DNA of 43,109 bases from the NCBI GenBank assembly GCA_903865935.1, contig CAIPLT010000032.1, positions 1 to 43,109 on the forward strand, written 5' to 3'. The DNA comes from Caldifarciminota bacterium (GTDB taxonomy: Bacteria > Hydrothermota > Tepidihabitantia > Tepidihabitantales > CAIPLT01). Numbering within the stretch: position 1 is the stretch's first letter; each line of letters begins with the position of its first letter. The notes below the pieces were generated by a model. The model saw nothing but the letters and a program-made list of their open reading frames with translations. It made no database searches and was not told the DNA's origin. The position numbers and the translations under genes are program-made. This document shows positions 6,910 through 16,037 of the stretch, piece after piece.

Positions 6910-9900
6910 TTATGCTTTTTGTGTTCTTTTCAATCTTCGTTTTTCCGCGGCACGTTCGAATGTCACATACATCACTGGAATAAATATCAAAGTCAAGAAG
7001 GTTGAAACAAATAGTCCGCCAATTACTGCCCGACCTAATGGTGACCACATTTCAGAGCCTTCACCTAATTTCAGGGCTAATGGAATCAGACCGAACATCG
7101 TCGTTAAAGCGGTCATAATAATCGGTCGCATTCGGATTTGACCAGCACGTTTTGCTGCCTGTTCTAGTTCCATACTTTCTCTCCGTCGCAGCTGGTTACA
7201 ATAATCAATATATACGATACCATTTTTAGTGACCACCCCGACCAGAATCAAAACACCCATACCGGAAATCAGAGAAAGTGGAGTACCCGTGATAAGTAAC
7301 ATCCATATCACACCAATCACGGCTAAAGGAATTGTAAACAGAATAATGAACGGTTCGCGAATCGATTCGAATTGCGACGCCATCACCATAAAAACCAGCA
7401 CAATCGCGATTAAAGTAACAAAACCAAGGTCTTTGAATGATTTCATCATATCCGCATAAGAACCCGCAGCCTTAATTTCAAAACCGGGTGCGGATATGTC
7501 CCGGATTGCGGTTTTCACTTTTGCTGCTAATCGTCCGGCTGACTGTCCGACAACATTACCAGTGACACTAACAATTCTGCCGGTATTTTTATGTGCAATT
7601 TCTAATGGACTGGTCCCGTTGATAACGCTTACGACATTTTTGAGAAGCACCGGTCCCACTGGTCCGGTAATCGTCGTGCTCAAAACTCGGGATATTTCGT
7701 TTCGTTGGTCTTCGCGCAGACGGATTAAAATATCATATTCTTTACCGCTGATTCGATATTTAGTTACCGCATTTCCTTCCAACTGAGTTCGAAGTGCGCT
7801 GCCGATCTGGTATGGCGAGAGACCATAACCTGCGGCTTTAACCCGGTCAACCACCATCTGAATTTCCGGGTCACCCTTTTCCCGGCTTGATTGTAAGTCG
7901 ACAATACCCGGAATTGTACCAATTTTACTGATTATCAAATTGGCTAATGAATCACCGGTTTGAACATCATCACCCAGAATATCGACTTGAATTGGAGCAC
8001 CGCTTGCAAAGAATGCCGACATGCTACGGCTTCGGCTAGCTCGAACTACTAAACCTGGTATATCGACCGCCTTCTTGCGAATATCCTGTTCAATTTGCAG
8101 AGCCGTGTATTTAGAATGTTTTTTGACCAAAATATCAAGTGTGCCAGTATTGGTTCTTGCTTGACCAAACACCTGAGTATAAACTGACGTTGCCTCACCA
8201 ACCTGTGTGAGCATACCATCTAATTCCGACGACCATTTAGCCAAAACATACTTTTCTAAATTACTTACCGCTTGGTTGGTCACCACCAGATTAGTACCAA
8301 TTGGCATTTCAAGCGTCAAATCCCTAAGACGGCTTGTTTCTTCGGGCATAAACTCGGTTTTTAGCATTGGCACCATCATTAAAGTAATGATAAAAATTCC
8401 GATTGTACACCAGAATACCAGTTTACGATGCCGAAGGCCCCAGCCGATTGTCCGTCCATAGAATTCTTCCACTCTTTTATACATCCGTTCGGACCAGCCC
8501 ATAAAACCTTTTTCTTCAGTGCCGGGTGGTGGAAGTTTTAAATAGCGGCTGGTGAGCATTGGCACCAAGGTTACCGCCACGCCTAAGGAAGCGGTCATAG
8601 AAAAGATGATAACCCAGGATAGTTCTCGGAAGAAAATCTGCATAAAACCATGCAAGAGCAGCAATGGAAAGAACACAGCTAGTGTTGTTAAGGTTGATGC
8701 GACCACTGCCATACCGACTTCCGAAGTGCCGACACTCGCGGCTTTCATATCATCATCTCCCCACTCGCGGTGTCGGAAGATACTCTCAAACACGACAATC
8801 GCATCATCCACAATCATACCGATTGCAACCGCTAAACCAGACATGGATAGAATATTAATTGAAAAACCAAAGATATACATAAAAAATAAGGCGAATAATA
8901 TTGATACTGGTATTGCAAATGCAACAAACATCGTGGCACGGAAGCGGCGTAAAAATACGAAAATAATCAAGATAGCCAGAATACCGCCGATCAGTAAATT
9001 CTTAATAACATCATTTACTGAGGTTTTAATCGATTCCGAGTTATCCCAGAACAGATTGAAATTGATTGACGAAGGCAGGGTCTGTTTCACCTTTTCCATC
9101 TCGCCTTGTACCGCATTAGCAACTTTAATTGTATTCGCATCGGGTCTTCGCTGGACATACATATAAATTGTGCTGGTATTATTAATCCGCACAAAGTTCT
9201 TTTCTTCTTCCGGTGCCCAGTTCACGTCCGCAACCTGTTTTACTAATATCGGTGTAAAACCTTTATTGCCGATTACCGTATTACGAATCTGTTCCAAGTT
9301 GTCATACTGACCCATCAGGCGCAAGAGATACTTCTGTTCTTTGGTCGAAACCGAACCGACCGGATAATTTAAATTTTGTGCTTGTAACATCATGGCAAAC
9401 TGGTCTAAAGTTATACCTGCTTGAGTCAATTCCCGCTGGTCAACCGTTATCTGCACTTGACGCATTCGGCTACCCATAACTGCAACCGCCGCAACACCTG
9501 GTACCCGCTGCAAAGTTTTTGAAACATCATCTGCAATATCACTTAACTCAGTCACTGGAATCTTACCCGACAAGGTCATACTGAAAATTGGCATCATTGA
9601 TGAGTTGAGTTTTAAGACAAACGGCTTCTGCACTTCATCCGGCATCGCACCTACCGCTTGGTCGAGTCGGTCGCGAATATCCGAAGATGCGACATCTAAA
9701 TTACTTCCCCATGTCATTTGCATTGTTATCACCGAGATATTTTCCGCGGAGCGTGACGTTATATCACTCAAATTTGGGGTCGTACCCAGCTGTTTTTCCA
9801 ATATGTTCGTCACTTTTGTCTCGACTTCATATGGTCCAGCACCCGGATATACCGTCGCAATCATAATCGTCGGCAAAGTTATATTGGGGTAAATATCAAC

Positions 9901-9999
9901 ATTCATACGCGTCGCACCAATAATCCCGAACAGCATGAGCGCAATCGCAATCATGAATGTTGTTACTGGTTTATTAATCGAACTGTCTGCAAGTTTCAT
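6910..9999 (-). CDS. RND efflux pump inner-membrane transporter (HAE1/AcrB type)
   Basis: A 1029-residue resistance-nodulation-division transporter of normal length. Residues ~10-30 form TM1, followed by the YPNITLP and YPGAGPYEVE motifs of the porter domain. The proton-relay aspartates D398/D399 lie in GMIVDDAIVVFE, and the matching lysine is in VVTKNGIVYIDYCNQ near residue 940. The HAE1 signature suggests export of hydrophobic or amphiphilic compounds; the actual substrate is unknown. It is last in a tetR-tolC-MFP-RND operon, overlapping the MFP gene by 4 bases and ending at a strong terminator. Confidence 0.95.
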   Translation of the reverse strand: MKLADSSINKPVTTFMIAIALMLFGIIGATRMNVDIYPNITLPTIMIATVYPGAGPYEVETKVTNILEKQLGTTPNLSDITSRSAENISVITMQMTWGSNLDVASSDIRDRLDQAVGAMPDEVQKPFVLKLNSSMMPIFSMTLSGKIPVTELSDIADDVSKTLQRVPGVAAVAVMGSRMRQVQITVDQRELTQAGITLDQFAMMLQAQNLNYPVGSVSTKEQKYLLRLMGQYDNLEQIRNTVIGNKGFTPILVKQVADVNWAPEEEKNFVRINNTSTIYMYVQRRPDANTIKVANAVQGEMEKVKQTLPSSINFNLFWDNSESIKTSVNDVIKNLLIGGILAILIIFVFLRRFRATMFVAFAIPVSILFALFFMYIFGFSINILSMSGLAVAIGMIVDDAIVVFESIFRHREWGDDDMKAASVGTSEVGMAVVASTLTTLAVFFPLLLLHGFMQIFFRELSWVIIFSMTASLGVAVTLVPMLTSRYLKLPPPGTEEKGFMGWSERMYKRVEEFYGRTIGWGLRHRKLVFWCTIGIFIITLMMVPMLKTEFMPEETSRLRDLTLEMPIGTNLVVTNQAVSNLEKYVLAKWSSELDGMLTQVGEATSVYTQVFGQARTNTGTLDILVKKHSKYTALQIEQDIRKKAVDIPGLVVRASRSRSMSAFFASGAPIQVDILGDDVQTGDSLANLIISKIGTIPGIVDLQSSREKGDPEIQMVVDRVKAAGYGLSPYQIGSALRTQLEGNAVTKYRISGKEYDILIRLREDQRNEISRVLSTTITGPVGPVLLKNVVSVINGTSPLEIAHKNTGRIVSVTGNVVGQSAGRLAAKVKTAIRDISAPGFEIKAAGSYADMMKSFKDLGFVTLIAIVLVFMVMASQFESIREPFIILFTIPLAVIGVIWMLLITGTPLSLISGMGVLILVGVVTKNGIVYIDYCNQLRRRESMELEQAAKRAGQIRMRPIIMTALTTMFGLIPLALKLGEGSEMWSPLGRAVIGGLFVSTFLTLIFIPVMYVTFERAAEKRRLKRTQKA

Positions 10000-10916
10000 T
10001 CGACACTCTCCTCAATCGTCTTGACCTTATCGCCATCCGAGACCCTTTCTTTACCGACTGTGATGACTTTTTCACCGCCGGCAAGACCCGATAATACTTC
10101 GGCATAATCATTACCAATCAAACCAAGTTTAACTTCTTTTAGATGTGCAACGCCGTCTTGAACCACTAAAACTTTTTGTGAACCATCGGTAAACAACGCG
10201 GCAGTCGGCAAAGCAATCACATCGTTTTTCTGTTCCAGGGTTAATTTCGCACTTGCTGCCATTCCTGGGATTAATTTATGGTCAAGATTCGGAATTGTAA
10301 TTTCAACGGTCGCTGAACCGGACATCTGGTCAACAACGGTCGAAACATTACTGACTCTGCCCTGAAAAACCAAGCCCGGCAGAGCGGTTATACTGATTTC
10401 AGCATTGGCGCCTTTTTTGACATACGGAAGGTCCTGGTCTGATATCGGCGCTTTAACTCTTACATTATTCGAATAATTAGAAATAGTCGCAATGGTTGTC
10501 GCGGGCGAGACATTTTGCCCGACCTCAACATTAACTTTCCCGACTGTTCCGGAAATTGGTGATAGAACCGGTCCTGGTTGATAATCCATTCCCGGAATAT
10601 CATTAAGAATATACAGAATTGTATCACCCTGACTGACTGTCGAACCTTCGGGTTTCTTGATTTGTATAACCTGTCCGGCAATTTTCGGTGAAACCGTAAC
10701 CTGTAAATCGCCATAAACCGAACCGAATAATTCGACTGACCGGTTAACGATATGACGACCGACCGTTATAACTGCGACGGTCTGGTTGATTCTGGTTTCA
10801 ATATTTTTACCTTTTCGGTTCTGACAGCTAATTGATAAGGTCGAAATTACGAGTCCAATTGTAATGGATATCAATATTCCTTTAAATAGGTTATATTTCT
10901 TATTTATACTAATCAC
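9996..10916 (-). CDS. RND periplasmic adaptor subunit (membrane fusion protein)
   Basis: A 306-residue AcrA/MexA-type adaptor that couples the RND pump to the TolC-like channel. An N-terminal hydrophobic segment ends in LSISC (C31), a probable lipobox. The lipoyl/barrel-sandwich halves are recognisable as VTVSPKIAGQVIQIKKPEGS and GPVLSPISGTVGKVNVEVGQ. They are followed by a beta-barrel domain (FQGRVSNVSTVVD...ATVEITIPN) and a membrane-proximal domain. The coiled-coil hairpin between the lipoyl halves is very short or absent compared with AcrA. It overlaps the RND gene by 4 bases. Confidence 0.9.
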   Translation of the reverse strand: MISINKKYNLFKGILISITIGLVISTLSISCQNRKGKNIETRINQTVAVITVGRHIVNRSVELFGSVYGDLQVTVSPKIAGQVIQIKKPEGSTVSQGDTILYILNDIPGMDYQPGPVLSPISGTVGKVNVEVGQNVSPATTIATISNYSNNVRVKAPISDQDLPYVKKGANAEISITALPGLVFQGRVSNVSTVVDQMSGSATVEITIPNLDHKLIPGMAASAKLTLEQKNDVIALPTAALFTDGSQKVLVVQDGVAHLKEVKLGLIGNDYAEVLSGLAGGEKVITVGKERVSDGDKVKTIEESVE

Positions 10917-10928
10917 TTTTTCCTCCTG

Positions 10929-12323
10929 TTATTTACCCAGAGCGTTTAATAATTTTACCTGGGCGATTATACAATTTGATATTGATGTCAGGCGGTCAAA
11001 CTTGGCTTGAGTAAAAGCAAGCTGGATATCCATGTACTCAAGGTTGGTGATCTGACCATTATTATATCTTTGTTCCGCTAAATTTAAAGCCTGCTGCGCG
11101 GTCTGAACATTTTCACCCTGATAGGACAGAATCTGCTTTTCCTGTTCAAGATTAAAGTAGGCGCTTTTAACATCCAAGGTAATTCCGTCTTCAAGCATCG
11201 CTAAACCGAGTTTTGCTTGTTTTAATTGTGCTTTAACCTGCTTGGCTTTAAACAGGTTTGCACCACCGGTAAAAAATGGCATTGAGGCGCCTAAGGTCAC
11301 GTTCCAGTCTTGACCCCATGACGCTGAACCAAGACCTACAGGTTTTTTGTAATCGTAATTAAATGCGGTAAAAACATTGGGCAGATTTGCGGTCTTTTGT
11401 ATCCGTAATGCCCGATTAGCGATACTGACGGTCCGGCGCATATTCTTTATCTCGGCTCGGTCGCTCAATGCGGTACTTATCGCACTATCCAGATTCAAGA
11501 CGGTTGGTGAAAAAGAAAATGTGTCTTGAAGCACAACCGGTGTCTCATCATTAATACTTAATACCGATTTCAAAGCAGTATAAGTAAGGTTGTGTGCGTT
11601 TTCAATCCGAATCACCTGCGTCCGAATATTAGCCAGTTGCACCTTGGCGCGCAGTAAATCAAGATTGGTCACCATACCGCTTTTATAGAGTTTATCAATT
11701 TGGTCAATATGCTTTTGCATCTGCGCATACGCCTCGTGCATCAAAGCAACACCCCGGTCCGCAAGCATTGTCTGGTAAAACGCCTGCGTAACCTGCAGCG
11801 TTAAATCTTCTTTTGCCTTCCGGTAATTCTCTTTTTCTATATCGTAGGTGAGCCCGCTGATTTTATATGCGTTCAGAAGTTTACCCCAGGTAAATAGTGT
11901 TTGGGTGGCGCTCGCGCGTAAATCATAATTGTTATGCTGTGACATTGGTATTGTTTCGAACAGAACACCCATCACCGGAATGCTATCCGTGTACCCAATT
12001 ATATTACCCGACATATCATAAACCGGATACTGCACATTACCAAAACTTGTCGGGAACGGCAGCAAAAGGTTCTGAGCATTGGCAAGTCTCGTATAAGTAC
12101 CGGACAGGTTGATTTGCGGCAAAAACGAACCGAATGTTGCCTTTAACGATGCTGATTTTTCGTTCAGTTTCTCTTGAGCAATTAGAACCGATTTATTATT
12201 CTGCAACGCCAAATTTATCGCATCATCCAGCTTAAGATACAATGTATCTCCTGATGCTTTTGCGATACCCAACAGCACAAAAAATATTGTCAAGTATAAT
12301 ATAGGTTTTTTTATTTTTTTCAT
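10929..12323 (-). CDS. TolC-family outer-membrane efflux protein
   Basis: A 464-residue outer-membrane factor with a signal peptide (residues ~5-25, ILYLTIFFVLLGIAKA). Two internally related helical repeats each show the typical coiled-coil pattern: LDDAINLALQNNKSVLIAQEKL in the first, and LNLAEQRYNNGQITNLEYMDIQLAFTQAK near the C-terminus. It would form the trimeric exit duct for the adjacent MFP and RND proteins. The gap to the MFP gene is 12 bases, and it overlaps tetR by 4 bases, so all four genes should be on one mRNA. Confidence 0.92.
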   Translation of the reverse strand: MKKIKKPILYLTIFFVLLGIAKASGDTLYLKLDDAINLALQNNKSVLIAQEKLNEKSASLKATFGSFLPQINLSGTYTRLANAQNLLLPFPTSFGNVQYPVYDMSGNIIGYTDSIPVMGVLFETIPMSQHNNYDLRASATQTLFTWGKLLNAYKISGLTYDIEKENYRKAKEDLTLQVTQAFYQTMLADRGVALMHEAYAQMQKHIDQIDKLYKSGMVTNLDLLRAKVQLANIRTQVIRIENAHNLTYTALKSVLSINDETPVVLQDTFSFSPTVLNLDSAISTALSDRAEIKNMRRTVSIANRALRIQKTANLPNVFTAFNYDYKKPVGLGSASWGQDWNVTLGASMPFFTGGANLFKAKQVKAQLKQAKLGLAMLEDGITLDVKSAYFNLEQEKQILSYQGENVQTAQQALNLAEQRYNNGQITNLEYMDIQLAFTQAKFDRLTSISNCIIAQVKLLNALGK

Positions 12324-12916
12324 CGTTTCGACTCCTTCTTATTTAATTTAATACCATTGAAAAACATTTCTTTTATCATCTCCTGTCCGTCTTTCACATT
12401 AATTTTATACAAATGCGATACCTGAACTACCCGAACCGTGTTCAAGAAGAAAATTGATGCTACCTGTGGATTTACTTTCTTAAATTCGTGATTAACAATA
12501 CCGGTTTTAATAATCCGCGCAATATTATCAATGAACTTGAACATTTTCGGTTTTATCTGGTTCTCCATTTCCTTCATAATTTCAGTGGTCAGGTTAATAT
12601 TCTCAATTGATATGAATGATGTCATCCCTTTAGCCTGTGAATAATAGTGCGCCCAGCCATCAAATATTTTTTCAAGCTTTTCCGTTGCGCTCGTCTTCGC
12701 ATGCTGCATCGATTCTAATACGTTAACCGCTACTTCTAATCGGTAACTCATCAGATGAACATAGATGCTTGTTTTATCTTTAAAATAAAGATAAAGGGTT
12801 CCCTTGGCAACCCCGGCCTCGTCCGCAATATCTTCCATCCGTGCCGGGAAAAATCCCTTGCTGAAAAAGACTTTTTCGGCCGCTTGTAATATTTTTGTTT
12901 CTTTATTATTTTTCAT
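12320..12916 (-). CDS. TetR/AcrR-family repressor of the efflux operon
   Basis: A 198-residue TetR-family regulator. The N-terminal helix-turn-helix is clear (residues ~7-50: ILQAAEKVFFSKGF, then MEDIADEAGVAKGTLYLYFKDK). The helical C-terminal ligand domain is divergent, as usual, so the inducer cannot be guessed. It is first in the operon and sits behind an inverted-repeat operator that overlaps its own promoter start, which suggests autoregulation of the whole pump operon, relieved by a pump substrate. No convincing Shine-Dalgarno precedes the ATG. Confidence 0.9.
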   Translation of the reverse strand: MKNNKETKILQAAEKVFFSKGFFPARMEDIADEAGVAKGTLYLYFKDKTSIYVHLMSYRLEVAVNVLESMQHAKTSATEKLEKIFDGWAHYYSQAKGMTSFISIENINLTTEIMKEMENQIKPKMFKFIDNIARIIKTGIVNHEFKKVNPQVASIFFLNTVRVVQVSHLYKINVKDGQEMIKEMFFNGIKLNKKESKR

Positions 12917-12969
12917 AAAAAATATGATTGCCAGTTTGAATTAATTGAAAAATCCTGACAATCTGATTA

Positions 12970-12997
12970 ACTGGTCGGGTTAAACTGACCAGTCAGT
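12970..12997. promoter_or_regulatory. Probable TetR operator
   Basis: ACTGGTC (12970-12976) and GACCAGT (12987-12993) form a perfect inverted repeat with a 10-base spacer. The right half also begins a near-palindrome ACTGACCAGTCAGT (12984-12997). The element lies immediately downstream of the -10 of the tetR promoter, over the expected transcription start. Confidence 0.65.
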
Positions 12998-12998
12998 C

Positions 12999-13027
12999 AT
13001 TTTAATATAAAATCTGAGTATTGTCAA
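12999..13027 (-). promoter_or_regulatory. Promoter of the tetR-tolC-MFP-RND operon
   Basis: Minus strand: TTGACA (13022-13027), 17-bp spacer, TAAAAT (12999-13004). It directly abuts the inverted-repeat operator at 12970-12997. It gives a leader of about 75 bases before tetR. Confidence 0.75.
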
Positions 13028-13079
13028 TAGCATTATTACTTAATTGACCATAATTAAAGCATCTTGATATGCTAACTTA

Positions 13080-13107
13080 TTGACAAGTTGGTGATTTGTA
13101 GTAAAAT
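13080..13107 (+). promoter_or_regulatory. Promoter of VanZ-like gene and hisS
   Basis: TTGACA (13080-13085), 16-bp spacer, TAAAAT (13102-13107). It is divergent from the efflux promoter. The predicted start is near 13114. Confidence 0.65.
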
Positions 13108-13159
13108 GATTGGCGGTAAATTTTGAATTAATTTGATGAACTAAACGAAAGGAGAATTT

Positions 13160-13489
13160 ACGGACTTCAGAAAGATACCACTATTCATATATATCAGCGT
13201 GATTGTGCTCATTGTCACCTTAATTCCGATGTCCAAGACACTACAGCAGAAGACAGCGGGGTGGGATAAGTTAATACATTTCTCGGTCTTTGGTGTGCTG
13301 GGATTTTTTACCCAAATGGCAATTTCTTTGTGGTCTCTCCTCTATACTGGTATTTTGGCGGCATTAACTGAAGTTTTGCAGAAATTTATTCCCGGTCGGT
13401 TTCCGGATATATTTGATTTTAGTACTAATATGATAGGGATAATAATTGGCACAAGTTTATGGGTGCTTGTGCGTAAAACAAGAGGATAA
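13160..13489 (+). CDS. VanZ-like membrane protein (apparent ACG start)
   Basis: A ~109-residue membrane protein with VanZ-family features: TM1 then DKLIHFSVFGVLGFFTQMA, and EVLQKFIPGRFPDIFDFSTNMIGIIIGT, with 3-4 hydrophobic segments. The first conventional start (GTG 13199) has no ribosome-binding site and would cut into TM1. An AAAGGAG Shine-Dalgarno (13148-13154) stands 5 bases before an ACG at 13160, which gives DFRKIPLFIYISVIVLI as a proper N-terminus. Upstream, an in-frame ATG at 13136 is stopped after two codons. Either translation starts at ACG or an ATG has mutated. It probably shares a transcript with hisS. Confidence 0.72.
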   Translation, partial: TDFRKIPLFIYISVIVLIVTLIPMSKTLQQKTAGWDKLIHFSVFGVLGFFTQMAISLWSLLYTGILAALTEVLQKFIPGRFPDIFDFSTNMIGIIIGTSLWVLVRKTRG

Positions 13490-13557
13490 GCTATTAATGA
13501 ATATAGATATTAGAAAAAAGTTTTTATCAGTGTATATCTGTGGCTGAAAATAAATAA

Positions 13558-14808
13558 ATGATTATTTCTAATCCAAAAGGAACTCAGGATTTTTTGCCCC
13601 TGCAAAGCGGTCAAAAACATTTAGTTGAGACCCGCTTCCGCGAGACGGTCGGGCTTTATGGTTTTTCCGAAATCGTCACCCCTACTTTCGAACATACTGA
13701 ACTATTCTTGCGCTCGACCGGGCTTACTACCGACATTATTACAAAACAGATTTATCAATTTATTGATAAGGGCGGTCGGGATATAACTTTGCGTCCAGAA
13801 GGCACACCCGGTATTGTCCGCGCGGTTTTGCAGTATAATCTTAAACTGCCCGTCCGAATGTTTTATATCGGACCAATGTTTCGTTATGAACGCCCACAAA
13901 AGGGTCGTTATCGCGAATTTTATCAGCTGGGTGTTGAAGCAGTTGGTGAGATAGGACCAGATATCGATGTCGAAATAATCGAAATTGGCTCAAGGTTTTT
14001 TACCGGTCTTGGGCTTAAGGATGTAATTACTAAGGTAAATAGTGTTGGCTGTGCGGTCTGCCGACCCAAACATCGAACCGAACTCGGTTTATTCCTTGAA
14101 CGAAACAAAGCCAAGATTTGCGATGATTGTAAAGGTCGCGCTGAGCGAAACCCAATGAGAATCTTTGATTGTAAAGAAGCGACCTGTCAGGAATTATATA
14201 TCAATGCGCCAAAAATTGTCGACTATCTCTGCTTTGATTGCCAACAGCATTTTCAAAGTGTGCTCAATGAACTGGTCGAGCGGAAAATACCATTCGAGCT
14301 GAATAAAATGATGGTACGAGGTCTTGATTACTATACGCGTACTGCTTTTGAGTTTGTCTCAAGTAGCAGTGAATTAGGCGCACAGGATAGTCTTGGCGGC
14401 GGCGGAAGATATGACAATTTGGTAGAAGATTTTGGCGGACCCAAAACCCCGGCAATTGGCTTTGCATTAGGCTTGGAACGAATAATGCTGGCACTTGGTA
14501 CCCCTAGACCAATTAGAAAAGCGGTCTATATAATACCATTAGACCCATCGATACAAAAGCAGGGAAAAGAACTGTTAAGATTACTTCGCAATGCCAATAT
14601 TCCGGCTTTATTAAATAACCCTGATAAAAATCTCAGGGCTGGTCTTGGTATCGCGGATAATTTAGCCTGTGAATATGTGATTATTATTGGTTCTGAAGAA
14701 GTAAAAAAGCAGATATATACCGTGAAAAACTTAGTCAAACGAACCCAGAAACAGGTTCCTCAGAACCAGATTATCGAAGTCCTAACCAATAAAGAAAATC
14801 AATCTTAA
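13558..14808 (+). CDS. hisS: Histidine-tRNA ligase
   Basis: A 416-residue class II histidyl-tRNA synthetase that charges tRNA-His in the cytoplasm. All motifs are visible: NPKGTQDFLP at the N-terminus, motif 2 (YIGPMFRYERPQKGRYREFYQLGVE), the histidine-specific motifs VRGLDYYTRTAFEF and LGGGGRYDNLVEDFGG, and motif 3 (AIGFALGLERI). An anticodon-binding domain follows from about residue 320. The insertion domain contains four cysteine pairs (CAVC, CDDC, C..C, CFDC) that could bind zinc. It lies 68 bases downstream of the VanZ-like gene and has no clear Shine-Dalgarno. Confidence 0.96.
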   Translation: MIISNPKGTQDFLPLQSGQKHLVETRFRETVGLYGFSEIVTPTFEHTELFLRSTGLTTDIITKQIYQFIDKGGRDITLRPEGTPGIVRAVLQYNLKLPVRMFYIGPMFRYERPQKGRYREFYQLGVEAVGEIGPDIDVEIIEIGSRFFTGLGLKDVITKVNSVGCAVCRPKHRTELGLFLERNKAKICDDCKGRAERNPMRIFDCKEATCQELYINAPKIVDYLCFDCQQHFQSVLNELVERKIPFELNKMMVRGLDYYTRTAFEFVSSSSELGAQDSLGGGGRYDNLVEDFGGPKTPAIGFALGLERIMLALGTPRPIRKAVYIIPLDPSIQKQGKELLRLLRNANIPALLNNPDKNLRAGLGIADNLACEYVIIIGSEEVKKQIYTVKNLVKRTQKQVPQNQIIEVLTNKENQS

Positions 14809-14825
14809 AACACTACAGTTACAAT

Positions 14826-14915
14826 CTATTTTACAATGACAATTCTTTCGACAACCTGTTCTGAACCTTGCTTTAAACGAATAAAATAAACACCGGTAGG
14901 CAAATCAGTATTCGA
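14826..14915 (-). pseudogene. Decayed type A sorting-tail fragment
   Basis: The minus strand encodes SNTDLPTGVYFIRLKQGSEQ and then a tail ending RIVIVK and TAG (14826-14828). This is the last part of a Por-type C-terminal sorting domain. It is out of frame with the lipoprotein gene that ends at 14984, which stops right after KPTKR. The intervening DNA reads GEEVVYSIKCQKN in a third frame. The simplest reading is that the lipoprotein once carried this tail and lost it through frameshifts; sequencing or assembly errors are the alternative. Confidence 0.55.
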
Positions 14916-14983
14916 CAAATATTATTCCGATTATTTTGATTCGCATATAGTTTTTCTGACACTTTATGCTGTACACTACTTCT

Positions 14984-15823
14984 TCACCTTTTTGTTGGCT
15001 TAGCATAGAAGTATCGGTCCATAAGACTATTACCAGGAATCGAATCAACACCCCTTGTTTCAATCCAGTTCGTAACTTTGTAGAATCCAGTATCATATGT
15101 AGCCCAACCAGACTGATAGTAAATACATGTGTCCTGCCCTGGTTGCAAGGTTCCATCTAAGTATCGGGAATATACAACTATACTGCTTAGTAGACGAAGA
15201 ATCTTATACCAGGACCTAAATGTTACGGTTGGACCTAATGGCGAATTGGAGACATTTGACACTGGTCTATATGGTACTCCGATGCTGATCGTATCATCGA
15301 ATATAACATCATTCCCATTAAACAAGCCAACATAATTTACCTGAAGGTCATAGTTTCGAGCTTTTACAATGAAATTATCAAGAAGGATATTGTTTATACG
15401 ATGCAGACCGTTAACAATATGAGCGATCACCTCGACCTTATGGTGTTGGCCAATCAAATAAATATCCGACCAAAACGGACACCATGCGGGTAATCTCATT
15501 GAATTTATACCAGTGGTAATCGTCGAGACAACGAATGTATCGTATTCGACTATCGATTGTATTGTATCCATAGAAATAAAACCAAGGCTGTCCATTTTGA
15601 CCTTATAACGCCAGATTCGAACACTCAGTGTACAAACCGTTGAATTATTCGATATTCCAACATATGAAAGATTAATAACTGGTTGTATTGATTGACCAGA
15701 AATTATTGTATCTTGTGGTTGTACGATTGATACAACTGATGCACTTTGATAATCTGTATTTCTTACGCAGCCAGTAACCATTAGATATGCGATAAACATT
15801 ATCCCAAGAAATCTTAACCACAT
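14984..15823 (-). CDS. Hypothetical lipoprotein, probably lost its sorting tail
   Basis: A 279-residue exported protein with a lipobox ending at C19 (LMVTGC). The body has alternating beta-strand patterns with two similar-looking halves (GQSIQPVINLSYVGISNN..., then DLQVNYVGLFNGNDVIFDD). It resembles Ig-like or CARDB-like modules of surface proteins, and I do not recognise a specific family. The end MDRYFYAKPTKR comes where sorting-tail proteins usually enter their tail, and remnants of such a tail lie downstream in another frame. The promoter ends 7 bases before the ATG, without a Shine-Dalgarno. Confidence 0.65.
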   Translation of the reverse strand: MWLRFLGIMFIAYLMVTGCVRNTDYQSASVVSIVQPQDTIISGQSIQPVINLSYVGISNNSTVCTLSVRIWRYKVKMDSLGFISMDTIQSIVEYDTFVVSTITTGINSMRLPAWCPFWSDIYLIGQHHKVEVIAHIVNGLHRINNILLDNFIVKARNYDLQVNYVGLFNGNDVIFDDTISIGVPYRPVSNVSNSPLGPTVTFRSWYKILRLLSSIVVYSRYLDGTLQPGQDTCIYYQSGWATYDTGFYKVTNWIETRGVDSIPGNSLMDRYFYAKPTKR

Positions 15824-15830
15824 ACAATTA

Positions 15831-15859
15831 ATCTTAAGTCAGTCACTTTAGATTGTCAA
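15831..15859 (-). promoter_or_regulatory. Leaderless-type promoter of the lipoprotein gene
   Basis: Minus strand: TTGACA (15854-15859), 17-bp spacer, TAAGAT (15831-15836), then 7 bases to the ATG at 15823. The rest of the gap to 16038 shows no further gene. Confidence 0.6.
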
Positions 15860-16037
15860 TATCTCAAAGGTGTCTTTCTCCCCCTTTACAAAACTATCTT
15901 TTTTATTATAATTTACTGAATGTCAAACAATGGTGTATCCCGTAAAAAACCCTTGTTTGTGTTGTTCTTTTTTAATCGTATTAAGTTTTGTTTGCCAATA
16001 ACAATCAATAATTAAATACCCTTTTACAGGAGGCAGT

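Noticed and set aside
8552-9166. 204-codon plus-strand frame opposite the RND gene
   Set aside because: It is fully antisense to conserved RND sequence, with a low-complexity Ile/Lys/Thr-rich product and no ribosome-binding site. It is a shadow of the real gene.
14905-15156. 83-codon minus-strand frame overlapping the lipoprotein end
   Set aside because: The upstream part is out of frame with the lipoprotein. Only its last part may be a frameshifted piece of the old sorting tail, which is noted under the remnant.
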